Of a stretch of DNA of 64,000 nt, positions 8,687-17,426 are shown in pieces (the stretch's first letter is position 1; each line of letters starts with the position of its first letter). This DNA comes from Lentzea terrae (GTDB lineage: Bacteria > Actinomycetota > Actinomycetes > Mycobacteriales > Pseudonocardiaceae). Below the pieces are notes generated by a model. The model was given only the letters and a program-made list of their open reading frames with translations, had not been told where the DNA came from and searched no databases. Both the position numbers and the translations under genes were made by a program. The stretch is from NCBI RefSeq assembly GCF_003265345.1, contig NZ_QFWW01000029.1:261961-325960 (forward strand). Reading direction: 5' to 3'.

Positions 8687-9788
8687 CGGACCGCCACTCG
8701 AGCCGCACCACTGTGCCCGCCCCCTCGGCCGAGATGACCGCGGCCTTGCCGCCGACCCGTTCCATCCGGCCGTGCACGGACTCACGCAGCCCGCGCCGAG
8801 CGATCGACGCACCCTCGGCGACCGCGAACCCCTTGCCGTCATCGGAGATCTCGACCCGCAACGCGCTCAGGTCGCCCTGCACCCGAACCCGCGCCCGGTC
8901 CGTCCCGGCGTGGCGGCGCACGTTGTTGAGCGCTTCTCCGACCGCACCGCTGATAGCGCCCGCCACGTCGAACGGCAACGGCAACGTCCGCGGCGCATCG
9001 AACTCGACCATCAGATGGCCGGCATCAAGACCAGCGCGCAACAGGTCGACGAGATCGGCCTGTTCCGGCCTGCCCCCACCGGCGGAGGACCGCAGCCGGG
9101 CCAGATCGCGGCGGGCCTGCGGCGCCAGCCAGCTCGCCCCCGCCGGCACCTGCCCGGTGCCGACCATCAGCAACGTGGTGGCCGCCGTGTCGTGCAAGGA
9201 GTTCGCGAGCTCACGCTCCTCCGCACGCACGGCCGCCACCACAGCTGCCTCGCGCCGTGCCCGTTCAGCCTCGGCACCCATGCGGTCGGCTCGTTCCGCC
9301 GCGCGCACGACGACCGTCCAAGCCGCCCTGGACATGCCGGCCATCACCAACACCCACACCAGCGACGAGGTCGGGTTCTGCCCGGCCGCGGCGAAGATGA
9401 CGAGCATCGAGCCACCGGTGACCAGCGCCGCGACCATGCCGGCCAGCGGGGCCGTGTACCACTGCCAGGTCACCGAAGCGAACGTGACGAGCAGCCGAAG
9501 CCACGCGGTGTTGCCGTCCTCCACCACGCCGGTCCAGAAGGAGCTGAGGCACAAACCCAGCAGCACAGCGACATCCAGCGCGACCGGCACCGTGGTCGTC
9601 CGCCGCAACCACCCCTGCGCACACGTCCAGATCACCGCGACGGCAACGGCCAGCGCCGTGGCCCCGAACTTGCCGGCCGAGGCTTGCAGCAGAGCGACCG
9701 CCCCGATCGGCGGCAACGTCGCAACGCGAACGGCAACGGCGTAGCGGCGGCCGAACCCGTCCAGCAACCGCACAGCTTCGCCAGCCAT
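8679..9788 (-). CDS. Sensor histidine kinase (HisKA_3/HATPase)
   Basis: This 369-residue membrane sensor kinase is the first gene of the operon. About six membrane helices occupy residues 25-160. A charged coiled linker follows, with phospho-acceptor His199 in LANSLHDTAATTLL. The ATP-binding domain has N-box EALNNVRRHAG, G1 ISDDGKGF, and a later RRGLRESVHGR turn in place of the usual G2 box. The signal sensed is unknown. Genes downstream encode a pseudokinase and a LuxR-type regulator, all overlapping, so expression is coupled. Confidence 0.9.
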   Translation of the reverse strand: MAGEAVRLLDGFGRRYAVAVRVATLPPIGAVALLQASAGKFGATALAVAVAVIWTCAQGWLRRTTTVPVALDVAVLLGLCLSSFWTGVVEDGNTAWLRLLVTFASVTWQWYTAPLAGMVAALVTGGSMLVIFAAAGQNPTSSLVWVLVMAGMSRAAWTVVVRAAERADRMGAEAERARREAAVVAAVRAEERELANSLHDTAATTLLMVGTGQVPAGASWLAPQARRDLARLRSSAGGGRPEQADLVDLLRAGLDAGHLMVEFDAPRTLPLPFDVAGAISGAVGEALNNVRRHAGTDRARVRVQGDLSALRVEISDDGKGFAVAEGASIARRGLRESVHGRMERVGGKAAVISAEGAGTVVRLEWRSDE

Positions 9789-9888
9789 CCGCCCCCACCG
9801 CTCTCAACACGGCCTGCGCCGCGTCGATGACGTTACCGGTCAAGACGCGGCCGGCGCTGGCAGTTGCGAGCAATCCCTCTCCACCGGG

Positions 9889-10779
9889 CTACTGCTGGCC
9901 GTCGGCGATGACGTCCCAGTGCTCGATGATCTTTCCGTCGACCACGCGGAAGATGTCCGCGACGACGTGGTCGGAGCTGAAGACCCACACCAGGTCACCG
10001 TCGGCGAGGGTGTGGCCGAACTGGGTGCGACTGCTGGTGACGGTTCCGCTGGGCGGGGTGACGCCCTGCTGCTGCATGAACTGCTTGAGCGGCTCTGTCC
10101 CGTTCGCCGCCACCGGGTTGTGCTGGTAGTACCTCGGATCCCAGCTCGTGTCGATCACGGCAGCGTCGCCGTCGGAGAGCTTCCGATAAGCCTCGACCGC
10201 GAACTGGTGGTTCTTCTCCTCCTGCTCCTCGGACAGCGTCGGCGCCCCGTTCGGGTACCGGTACTGGTCGCTGAACAGGGAGTTGCCGCTGGCCGTGGTA
10301 GCCGGCACGGTCTGCGCGATGCTCCAGTGCTCGACCAGCTTGCCGTTGCCGACGCGGTAAAGGTCGATCTTGGCCTCGCCGGTCGCCTCATCCGCCGGGG
10401 TGGCCGAGGCGTGCCAGTGCACCGCCACCAGGTCACGGTCGGCAGCCGCGCGCTTGACGGTCGCCACCGCGCCAGGGATCTTCGCCTTGAGGTCCTGGAA
10501 CTGCTTGACCTGACCGTCAGCTCCGCCCGGCACCGACTTGTCGTGCTGCACGTAGTCCGCACCGACGAGTTCCTTCACCACGTCGGTCTTGTTCTGGTTG
10601 AACGCCTCCGAGTACAGGCGCAGGACGAGCGTCTTGTTCTGCTCCTCAGCCGCTGACGACGAGCCGGCCGCAGGGGCGGTGCCAGACGCGCCGCTGCACG
10701 CGGTCGCGAAGAAAGCCGCGGCAGCAAGCCAGGGCAGCGTCTTCCGGTATCCCACTCGGGTCTCCACTCGTCTCATCAC
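9889..10779 (-). CDS. Lipoprotein with two SnoaL-like (NTF2-fold) domains
   Basis: The product (up to 296 residues) begins with a lipoprotein signal (AAAAFFATAC, lipidated Cys about residue 28). Two consecutive NTF2-fold repeats follow, about residues 45-165 and 185-295. Each has the pattern of a helix start, YxQHN/HD (DYVQHDKSV; YYQHNPVAA) and a closing KLVEHWSIAQ or KIIEHWDVIA strand. This resembles predicted SnoaL-like aldol-condensation-catalysing proteins, but catalysis is unproven. A GTG at 10755 with GGAG six bases upstream is an alternative start and would shorten only the signal peptide. Confidence 0.8.
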   Translation of the reverse strand: MMRRVETRVGYRKTLPWLAAAAFFATACSGASGTAPAAGSSSAAEEQNKTLVLRLYSEAFNQNKTDVVKELVGADYVQHDKSVPGGADGQVKQFQDLKAKIPGAVATVKRAAADRDLVAVHWHASATPADEATGEAKIDLYRVGNGKLVEHWSIAQTVPATTASGNSLFSDQYRYPNGAPTLSEEQEEKNHQFAVEAYRKLSDGDAAVIDTSWDPRYYQHNPVAANGTEPLKQFMQQQGVTPPSGTVTSSRTQFGHTLADGDLVWVFSSDHVVADIFRVVDGKIIEHWDVIADGQQ

Positions 10780-10931
10780 ACCGGGGGTACGGCGGCCGTC
10801 CGTGCCGCTGTCGCCCGGTACGTTGAGTGATTAACGCCTTAACCACAAGGCGCCGCAGAGCCTGTTGAGATGGACCGGAAGAGCACACCTTCTGGACGCA
10901 CGCGGACAACGTCCACAACGGACTGAGTCCG

Positions 10932-10959
10932 CGAAGCCCCCGCCTGAGCGAGGGCTTCG
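10932..10959. terminator. Hairpin terminator
   Basis: CGAAGCCC (10932-10939) pairs perfectly with GGGCTTCG (10952-10959) around a 12-base loop, followed by a T-rich TTCTT. It lies just past the 3' end of the minus-strand DUF4242 gene, which ends at 10987, so it would stop that transcript. The 10780-10930 stretch shows no gene. Confidence 0.55.
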
Positions 10960-10986
10960 TTCTTGGTCGAACGGGTTCGGCGCCGG

Positions 10987-11235
10987 CTATCCCTGCACCA
11001 CCGGGTAGATCTCGTCGGCGACGAGTCCGTGCGCCTCGCGGTGCACTCTGTGCGCCGCCTCCGCGTCCGGGGCCTCCACCAAGCAGAACACCTTGCCCGC
11101 CTGGTCGTCGACCCAGTAGTTGAGGTAGCGCACGCCGTGCTGCTCCTGGGTGCGCAGGTCGGCCTCGTGGGCTTCCGCCACGTCCTTCGCGGTGGCGCCG
11201 TCGGGCAGCTCGTTGTGAACGTCCATGAACAGCAT
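10987..11235 (-). CDS. DUF4242 (SCO4226-like) small protein
   Basis: The 82-residue protein is clearly of the DUF4242 family: an N-terminal MDVHNELP strand, VRYLNYWVDDQAGKVFCLVE core and AAHRVHREAHGL helix. Members form ferredoxin-like dimers, and the streptomycete relative SCO4226 binds nickel; the conserved Tyr, Cys and His positions are present here. The physiological role is unknown. It is divergent from the BTAD regulator at 11325, with 89 bases between starts. Confidence 0.85.
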   Translation of the reverse strand: MLFMDVHNELPDGATAKDVAEAHEADLRTQEQHGVRYLNYWVDDQAGKVFCLVEAPDAEAAHRVHREAHGLVADEIYPVVQG

Positions 11236-11324
11236 CAGGTCCTCCTCATCGGACGGTGTGCGGGGAGGCTAGGCCGCGCCGCGTTCCCCGAGCGTTCCCA
11301 CGCCGGCCGACGTAAGGTCTGCCC

Positions 11325-13037
11325 ATGCCTGCCACCTGCCAGGTGCGCGTGCTCGGCGGGTTCAGCGTCATCGTGGACGGCCGACCCGTCCCCACCCATG
11401 CCTGGCGCAGCCGCCGAGCCGCCGACGTGGTGAAGCTCCTCGCGATCGAGACCGGGCACCGGCTGCACCGCGAACAGGTCATGGAACTCCTGTGGCCGGA
11501 CCTGCCCGCCGAGGCCGCGGGCGCGAACCTGCGCAAAGCCGTGCACTACGCCCGCCGCGCACTCGGCGGCCCCGAGGCGATCGGGGTCGACGGCCACGTG
11601 CTGGTGCTGTGGCCGGACGGGTGCCTGGACTGCGACCTCACCCGGTTCGACCAGGCTGCGGACGCCGCACTGACCTCAGGCGATCCGCAGGCGTGCGCCG
11701 AGGCGGCCGCGACGTACAGCGGCGACGTGCTGCCGGACGACCGCTACGAGTGGTGGGCGGAAGAACGACGAACCAGGGCGAGGACCCACTACGTAGCGTT
11801 GCTGCGCGCCGCCGGTGACTGGACCCGCCTGCTGGAGCTCGATGAGACCGACGAGGAAGCACACCGCGCGATGATGCGGCGCCACCTGGCGGCCGGCCGG
11901 CGTCGCGAGGCGCTGCGCCAGTTCGAACAACTCCGCGAGGCGCTGCGCGAACGCATCGGCGTCGGACCGGACGCCAAAACGGTCGCGCTCTACCAAGCGG
12001 CCCTGGCGGAGGGCGCGGAGCCGCCGTCGGTGGCGCAAACAGTGGCGGTGACCCTGGCCAACGGGCTGGTCGCCTGGGGCCGGCGCAACGTCGAGGAGGC
12101 CGAGCGCCTGGCCAAAAGCGCCCGTGCGCTGGCCCTGGACGCGAACCTCGGCCACGAGCTCGGCGAGGCGTCCACGTTGCTGGCACTCGTTGCCTACGCA
12201 CGAGGCACGTGGCACGAACAGTTCCGACAGGAGTTCGCCGACTCGGTCCGGCGGTCCGCGCAACTGGAGGGCGCCGTCTTCGACGCCCACCTGTGCTTCC
12301 AGGAGTTCTACCTGTACGGACCGGAGGGCCACGAGGGCGCGGAGTCGTTCGCCCGCGACCTGCTCGGCATCGCGATCGAGGCGGACTCGACGGCCGGCCG
12401 GGCACTGGCGGGACTGTTGCTGGGCGAGTTCGCGCTGCTGTCAGGCCACCTGGACGAAGCAGCCGCACACCTGAGCCAGTCACTCACAGACGCACAGCAG
12501 GCAGGCTGCCTCTCCGCGCAGAGCATCGCGCTCGAACGCGCCGCGGAAGTGCGCATCCGGCAGGGCGACCGAACCGAAGCCGTCGCCCTGCTCGACCGCG
12601 CCATGCCACTCGCCCGCGCGTCGGGCATCCGTTCCCACCTGGTCATCCGAATCCACGGCCTGCGCGTGCTGGCCGCCAGCGGCCTGGTCGAAGCACTGGG
12701 CGCGGTCCGCGAAGGCGAGCGCCTGCTCGCCGAAGCGACACACGTGTGCGATCCGTGCTCAATGGGTTTCCTGATCGAGGCGGCCCGCGCCTGCGCCCGC
12801 GCGAACCACCTGGGCCGGGCCCGACTGCACCTGGCCGAGGCAGAACGGATCAGCGGCCTGTGGCAAGGCGGCCCGTGGTCAGCCGCGCTGTGGGAGATCC
12901 GAGCCGAACTGCGGCGCGCAACCGGCCAAACCGCGCAAGCGGCCGCACTGTTCCTCGAAGCGGCCGACCAGTACTCGACCCTGCACCGTCCGATCGAGGA
13001 GGACCGCTGCCGAGCCGCCGCCGTCACGTTCGGCTGA
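11325..13037 (+). CDS. SARP/BTAD-family transcriptional regulator with TPR region
   Basis: This is a 570-residue activator-type regulator. The N-terminal OmpR-like winged helix (about 5-95) contains VRVLGGFSVIVDG and the LLAIETGHRLHREQVMELLW recognition region. The bacterial transcriptional activator domain (about 95-235) follows, with RYEWWAEERRTR and a BTAD-type helical run. The rest (245-570) is TPR-like alpha-helical repeats rich in Ala and Glu. No ATPase domain is present, unlike AfsR. Such proteins often control specialised metabolism; the target here is unknown. A hairpin terminator follows. Confidence 0.88.
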   Translation: MPATCQVRVLGGFSVIVDGRPVPTHAWRSRRAADVVKLLAIETGHRLHREQVMELLWPDLPAEAAGANLRKAVHYARRALGGPEAIGVDGHVLVLWPDGCLDCDLTRFDQAADAALTSGDPQACAEAAATYSGDVLPDDRYEWWAEERRTRARTHYVALLRAAGDWTRLLELDETDEEAHRAMMRRHLAAGRRREALRQFEQLREALRERIGVGPDAKTVALYQAALAEGAEPPSVAQTVAVTLANGLVAWGRRNVEEAERLAKSARALALDANLGHELGEASTLLALVAYARGTWHEQFRQEFADSVRRSAQLEGAVFDAHLCFQEFYLYGPEGHEGAESFARDLLGIAIEADSTAGRALAGLLLGEFALLSGHLDEAAAHLSQSLTDAQQAGCLSAQSIALERAAEVRIRQGDRTEAVALLDRAMPLARASGIRSHLVIRIHGLRVLAASGLVEALGAVREGERLLAEATHVCDPCSMGFLIEAARACARANHLGRARLHLAEAERISGLWQGGPWSAALWEIRAELRRATGQTAQAAALFLEAADQYSTLHRPIEEDRCRAAAVTFG

Positions 13038-13076
13038 CCGCAGCGAGTTCAGGCGGATCTCGCCGGCGAGTGAAAC

Positions 13077-13106
13077 GGTGTGGCCGCACCCCCGCGCGGC
13101 CACACC
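13077..13106. terminator. Bidirectional hairpin terminator
   Basis: A perfect 11-bp stem (13077-13087 with 13096-13106) encloses an 8-base loop, followed by CTCTTTC on the plus strand. It lies between the convergent BTAD regulator (ends 13037) and the small membrane protein (ends 13111) and would terminate both. Confidence 0.75.
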
Positions 13107-13110
13107 TCTT

Positions 13111-13428
13111 TCAGAGCCGCACGAGGCGGGACACCCGCACGGGCTCGGGTTCCTCGGCGGGCAGTTCCTCCGGCAACCACGCGCGCAACGCCCGCCCGAA
13201 CTTCAGCAGCGTCCGCCAGCTGTCCCACAACGCCAGCAGCAGGCCGGCCAGCACCACCGACGCCGCGACCGCGAGCACGCCGTCGTCCTTGAGCAGCACC
13301 ACGACCGCGACGGCCGCCCACAGCTCCACGACCGTGTACACGATCATGAGCAGGACCTGCTCCGTGTGCTTGCGACGGGCCCGCAGCACCTGTACGCGGG
13401 AGTCGGGGTCGGGCAGTGACCGGCGCAT
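13111..13428 (-). CDS. Small two-helix membrane protein
   Basis: The 105-residue protein has a charged N-terminus (MRRSLPDPDSRVQVLRARRK), two predicted membrane helices (VLLMIVYTVVELWAAVAVVVLL and VLAVAASVVLAGLLLALW) and a Pro/Glu-rich cytoplasmic tail. The ATG at 13428 was chosen because AGGAG lies 8 bases upstream; upstream in-frame starts would overlap the Crp/Fnr gene. No family is recognised. It follows the Crp/Fnr gene on the same strand by 68 bases and may be co-transcribed. Confidence 0.6.
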   Translation of the reverse strand: MRRSLPDPDSRVQVLRARRKHTEQVLLMIVYTVVELWAAVAVVVLLKDDGVLAVAASVVLAGLLLALWDSWRTLLKFGRALRAWLPEELPAEEPEPVRVSRLVRL

Positions 13429-13496
13429 CGTGACCACTCCTGAACTCGGTGAACTCGTGTCACCGAGCAAACCGCCGACGCGCGGAGAAGTCTGCG

Positions 13497-14159
13497 TCAT
13501 ATGCCGCACAGGGCGCGCAATTCGTCTTCGTGAAGAATTTTTATGTCGTTCCGCCGGGTGACGATTATTTTCTCGTCACGCAGCACTTTCAACGTTCTGA
13601 CCAGTGTCTCACGAGAGATTCCCACAATGCCCGCGAGTTCGCGCTGGCTGAGCGGCACGGTCGCGATCATGTCGTCCTCCTCGCGGTGTGCGAGGTTGAG
13701 CAGGACCGCGCCCACCCGGTACAGCGCCGGGCCGGTGCGGAGGTCCTGCTGGTCGCTCGTGGCGCGTTGGCGCGAGACCACGACGCACAGCAAAGCCCAC
13801 GCGATGGATGGGCGCGCGTGGCACAGATCCTTCAGCGCCTGGCCTTTGATCATCAAGCCGTACACGCGGTCCACGGCGATCAGAGCGGCCGCGCGAGCAC
13901 CGCCGTCGATCGCCGAGAACTCCCCGACGATCTCCCCGGGGCCGCGCACGGCGAGCACGCTCTCCTCACCCGTGATGGCAGTCCTGGTCACCCGGACTCG
14001 ACCCTGCCGCACCACGAGCACGTTCCGCGACCGGTCACCCTGGTGACATATCACCTTTTTGGGCGCAAAATCCACCTTGGTCGCCACACTTCGCAACGCT
14101 GCGCGATCAGATTCATCGAGCATCCCCCAAAAAGAGCGGCCCTTCCCCATGGTTTCCAT
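13497..14159 (-). CDS. Crp/Fnr-family transcriptional regulator
   Basis: The 220-residue protein has an N-terminal cyclic-nucleotide-binding barrel (about 12-125) with the FAPKKVICHQGD entry strand and GEIVGEFSAIDGGARAAAL in the position of the phosphate-binding cassette. A long dimer helix follows. The C-terminal Crp-type winged helix has SQRELAGIVGISRETLVRTL as recognition region. No Cys cluster typical of FNR is seen. It is divergent from the cyclase-VMAP gene, only 118 bases between starts, which makes a cyclic nucleotide from that protein a plausible ligand (inference). An alternative ATG lies 9 bases inside. Confidence 0.9.
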   Translation of the reverse strand: METMGKGRSFWGMLDESDRAALRSVATKVDFAPKKVICHQGDRSRNVLVVRQGRVRVTRTAITGEESVLAVRGPGEIVGEFSAIDGGARAAALIAVDRVYGLMIKGQALKDLCHARPSIAWALLCVVVSRQRATSDQQDLRTGPALYRVGAVLLNLAHREEDDMIATVPLSQRELAGIVGISRETLVRTLKVLRDEKIIVTRRNDIKILHEDELRALCGI

Positions 14160-14277
14160 GATTGCGGCAAGTGCACCCGCCTGCCCTGACCCGATTGATC
14201 TAAATTCGAGCGGGAATAGGACACCACTCGATCACGTCCGGAATAATAGACCGCCACCGGTACGGTTGGGAGCCCTC

Positions 14278-16392
14278 GTGGAACAGACACCACGCGCCGA
14301 GCCACGGGCTGTCCTGGCCGTGGACGTGGAGAAGTTCAGCGATCCCAGCCGCACGAACCACCACCGGGAGATCGCGCAGGACGGTCTGTACGAAGCGCTG
14401 CACACGGCGTTCCACGAGAGCAACATCGGCGAAGGCAGCTGGTACGAGGAAGACCGCGGCGACGGAGCCCTGTTCCTGTTCACACCGGACGTGCCCAAGC
14501 AGGTGCTGTCCGAGTTCCTCCTCCGTCGGATGGGCGCGAACCTGCTGCGCTACAACGCCACGGTCACGCTGGAGGCACGCATCCGCCTGCGGGTCGCACT
14601 GCACTTCGGTGAGGTCACGGTCAACGACAAGGGCGTGGTGGGCGACTGCGTGAACCACACGTTCCGGCTGCTCGACGCCCAGCCGCTCAGGACAGCGCTC
14701 GCCGGGTCGTCCAGTCTGCTGGCCGTGATCGTCTCCAAGACGTTCTACGAGGACGTGCTGCGACACGATCCGGCCGCCGAGCCGATGGCGTACCGGCAGG
14801 TCGAGGTCAAGGTCAAGGAGACGAGCACCGAGGCGTGGATGCGCCTATCGCCCGAGTCGATGCACGCCGAACCTCGCCCTGCGGCACCGGTCGCCCCCGT
14901 CGCGGAGCTCCGCGAGCACACCCTCGTGGGCAACGGTGACCAGATCGGCCTGCTCGCCGAGCTGATCACCCGGATGCCGCTGATGGCTGGACTGGACGCC
15001 CGCCGGCTGTGCCTGGAGTTCGTGAACACCTCGCTGGCACCGGACCCGCTCGTGGTCACCGAGTTCACCGACGCCCGGCGGCACGTCTTCGCGATCGTCC
15101 TCGCCTGCGTGCACCGCCCCCGCGCCCTCCGCTCGTTGCTCCGGGCGCTGCGCCACCTGGAGCCGGAGGCCACCGAGCTGGAGCAGATCGCCGACGTCGT
15201 GAGCGGCATGGCTCCGCTGGAGCTGTTCTCCGACGACGACCGCAGGACGATCACGGAGCTGCTGCGCGGCACCGACTTCCCGCAGCTCTCCGAGTGCTAC
15301 CGCGCGGCCGCGGGTGACCAGGCGGCGCCGTTGCCGTCCGGTCGCCAGGACCCGGTCGACGTGCTCGCCCGGCTGGAACACGTGAACGCCCGGCCCGACG
15401 GTCTTCCGCCGGCGTTGGCGTTGCTGGAACACCTCGCGCTGCACGCGGGCGACGTGCTTTCCCAGCGGTTGTGGCAGTTCTCGGAGCGGCAGGCGGCGGA
15501 GATGGGGTTGCACGCCGAGCTGGCCGTGTTGCGGGGGACGATCTCCGCGGTCGCCACCGAGGCGGTCGCGCCCACCGAGGCGTCGCTGGTGCTGCGCGTG
15601 CAGCCGCACGGTGTGCTGCCCGACCAGTACCTCCTCTCGGAGTGGCGGCAGACGCGGGCGCACTGGTCACCGCAGCGCGGCGGCGACTATTCCGGCAGTC
15701 TCGCCGAGCTGCGCGTGCGCGCCGGTGAGCTGGTCGCGGGAGCAGAGGGGTGGGCGGAGAACGCGAGTTCCATCTCCATCGAGTTCATCCTGCCGAAGGA
15801 CCTGCTCAACCTACCCGTCGATCAGTGGCTCGCCCCGTCCGACGAGGTCGCCATGCCAATCGGCATCGACTACCCGGTCTGGCTGCGGTCACTGGAACGC
15901 AGCAGGGACAAGGAGAAACATCGGCGCTGGCGGCGGCGATACGCACAACTGCAGGCCTACCTCCAGGCAGGGGACAGCCCCATCGACGACGCAGTGCACC
16001 GCAGCCAGCTCGACGGACCACGACATCGGCATCTGCAGAAACTCGCCGCGAAGCTCGCGCTCGCCGAAAACGTCGTGCTGCTCGTGCTCGCCGATCCCCC
16101 TTCCTGTCCCGACAGCCTCGGGCGGCAGGAGGTCGCCATCGCGTTCAAGACCGGTGTCCCGGTGCTGCTCTGGCACCGGGAGGACTGCGCGAGCAAGGCG
16201 TTCCAGACCGCCGTCGAAGACCTCCTGGCCGACGGCGGTCTCGGCAAGCTGCTGGAGAACGTGAAGAAGCTGCGCGGCCAGGCGTTGATCTCCGACGACT
16301 GCGACACGCACCCCGGCTCCCACCTCAGCATCCTCGTCGACGACCCCAACCGTCAGGTCGAGCCTCTGCCGCAGGAGGTGACGGCGCCGTGA
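14278..16392 (+). CDS. Nucleotide-cyclase-like domain fused to VMAP domain (conflict-system protein)
   Basis: The start is GTG 14278, five bases after GGGAG; 704 residues. Residues about 8-195 form a class III nucleotide cyclase-like domain: AVLAVDVEKFSD supplies Asp16, EEDRGDGALFLF supplies Asp62 (the two metal ligands), and CVNHTFRLLDA keeps the Asn126/Arg130 pair used in catalysis, so activity is possible. A helical middle region follows. The C-terminal part (about 430-704) matches VMAP-C: PVDQWL, IGIDYPVWLRSLER, VLLVLADPP, GVPVLLWHRED and a final HLSILVDDPNRQ. VMAP proteins belong to vWA-MoxR-VMAP ternary conflict systems. Its stop overlaps the next start as GTGA. Confidence 0.82.
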   Translation: MEQTPRAEPRAVLAVDVEKFSDPSRTNHHREIAQDGLYEALHTAFHESNIGEGSWYEEDRGDGALFLFTPDVPKQVLSEFLLRRMGANLLRYNATVTLEARIRLRVALHFGEVTVNDKGVVGDCVNHTFRLLDAQPLRTALAGSSSLLAVIVSKTFYEDVLRHDPAAEPMAYRQVEVKVKETSTEAWMRLSPESMHAEPRPAAPVAPVAELREHTLVGNGDQIGLLAELITRMPLMAGLDARRLCLEFVNTSLAPDPLVVTEFTDARRHVFAIVLACVHRPRALRSLLRALRHLEPEATELEQIADVVSGMAPLELFSDDDRRTITELLRGTDFPQLSECYRAAAGDQAAPLPSGRQDPVDVLARLEHVNARPDGLPPALALLEHLALHAGDVLSQRLWQFSERQAAEMGLHAELAVLRGTISAVATEAVAPTEASLVLRVQPHGVLPDQYLLSEWRQTRAHWSPQRGGDYSGSLAELRVRAGELVAGAEGWAENASSISIEFILPKDLLNLPVDQWLAPSDEVAMPIGIDYPVWLRSLERSRDKEKHRRWRRRYAQLQAYLQAGDSPIDDAVHRSQLDGPRHRHLQKLAAKLALAENVVLLVLADPPSCPDSLGRQEVAIAFKTGVPVLLWHREDCASKAFQTAVEDLLADGGLGKLLENVKKLRGQALISDDCDTHPGSHLSILVDDPNRQVEPLPQEVTAP

Positions 16393-17426
16393 ACTCCACT
16401 GCGGCCTGGCACGTCTACACCGGTACCGGACAGCCGCGCACCGATGTCGACCTCCGCACCGACCTGCCGGAACCACCGCCGTGGCGGTCGTTCCGCGGCG
16501 GTCCCGCACTGTCCACACCGGACGGTGAGGAGCACGACAACAGCAGGCGGATCGGAGCGCCCGGCGCGGACACCGCCTACCCGGCGGACCGGCACGAGAT
16601 CGACATGGTGAACGCGGCGCTGTTGCTGCGCCGGCCGTTGCTCGTGACGGGTGGTCCCGGCACGGGCAAGACGTCGCTGGCGTTCCGGGTCGCGCGTGAG
16701 CTCTCGCTGGGGCCGGTGCTGACGTGGCCGATCACGTCCAGCTCCAAGCTCCGGCAGGACGGGTTGTACGAGTACGACGCCATCGGGCGCGTCAACGCCA
16801 ACAGCGCCAAGGCGAGCGGTGTCACCGACGAGCCGACCGACATCGGCAACTTCATCCACTTAGGACCGTTGGGCACCGCGCTGCTGCCGTTCGAGCTCCC
16901 GCGGGTGCTGGTGATCGACGAGATCGACAAGGCCGACCTGTCGCTGCCCAACGACCTGCTGGCCACGCTGGAGGACGGCGAGTACCGGGTGCGCGAGCTG
17001 GCGCGCGTCGCCCGGCGGACACCGAAGGTCGTCGTGCACACGGCGGATCCGGGCGGTAGCGCGGAGATCGCAGAGGGCCGCGTGGTGTGCCGCGCGTTCC
17101 CGTTCATCGTCTTCACCAGCAACAGGGAACGCGAGTTCCCGCCGGCTTTCCTGCGCCGCGTCCTCCAGCTGGAGATGCAGCCGCCGACCGAGGAACAGCT
17201 CGCGAGCATGGTCGCGGCGCACTTCAGGGACGCCTCCAGCACCTCGGCGGAGCTGATCCGGAAGTTCCTGCGCCGCAGCGAGTCCGAGGGCGGCCTGGCC
17301 ATCGACCAGCTCCTGAACACCGTTCAACTGGCCACGACGTCGACCGGCCTCACCTCCGACCGCGCGTCGTGGGAACGGCTGCGCGACGCCCTTTGGCACC
17401 GGCTCTCCACCACGGGGTTCGAATGA
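16389..17426 (+). CDS. MoxR-type AAA+ ATPase of the VMAP system
   Basis: This 345-residue ATPase starts at GTG 16389, overlapping the VMAP stop. It has a flexible N-terminus, then Walker A GGPGTGKTS (88-96), Walker B VLVIDEIDKAD (173-183), sensor 1 in FIVFTSNRE, an arginine finger region FPPAFLRRVL and a MoxR-like lid. In ternary conflict systems the ATPase works with the vWA and VMAP proteins; that role is taken from family knowledge. Leu158 is encoded by TTA (16860-16862), a rare codon in actinomycetes. The stop overlaps the next start as ATGA. Confidence 0.9.
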   Translation: MNSTAAWHVYTGTGQPRTDVDLRTDLPEPPPWRSFRGGPALSTPDGEEHDNSRRIGAPGADTAYPADRHEIDMVNAALLLRRPLLVTGGPGTGKTSLAFRVARELSLGPVLTWPITSSSKLRQDGLYEYDAIGRVNANSAKASGVTDEPTDIGNFIHLGPLGTALLPFELPRVLVIDEIDKADLSLPNDLLATLEDGEYRVRELARVARRTPKVVVHTADPGGSAEIAEGRVVCRAFPFIVFTSNREREFPPAFLRRVLQLEMQPPTEEQLASMVAAHFRDASSTSAELIRKFLRRSESEGGLAIDQLLNTVQLATTSTGLTSDRASWERLRDALWHRLSTTGFE

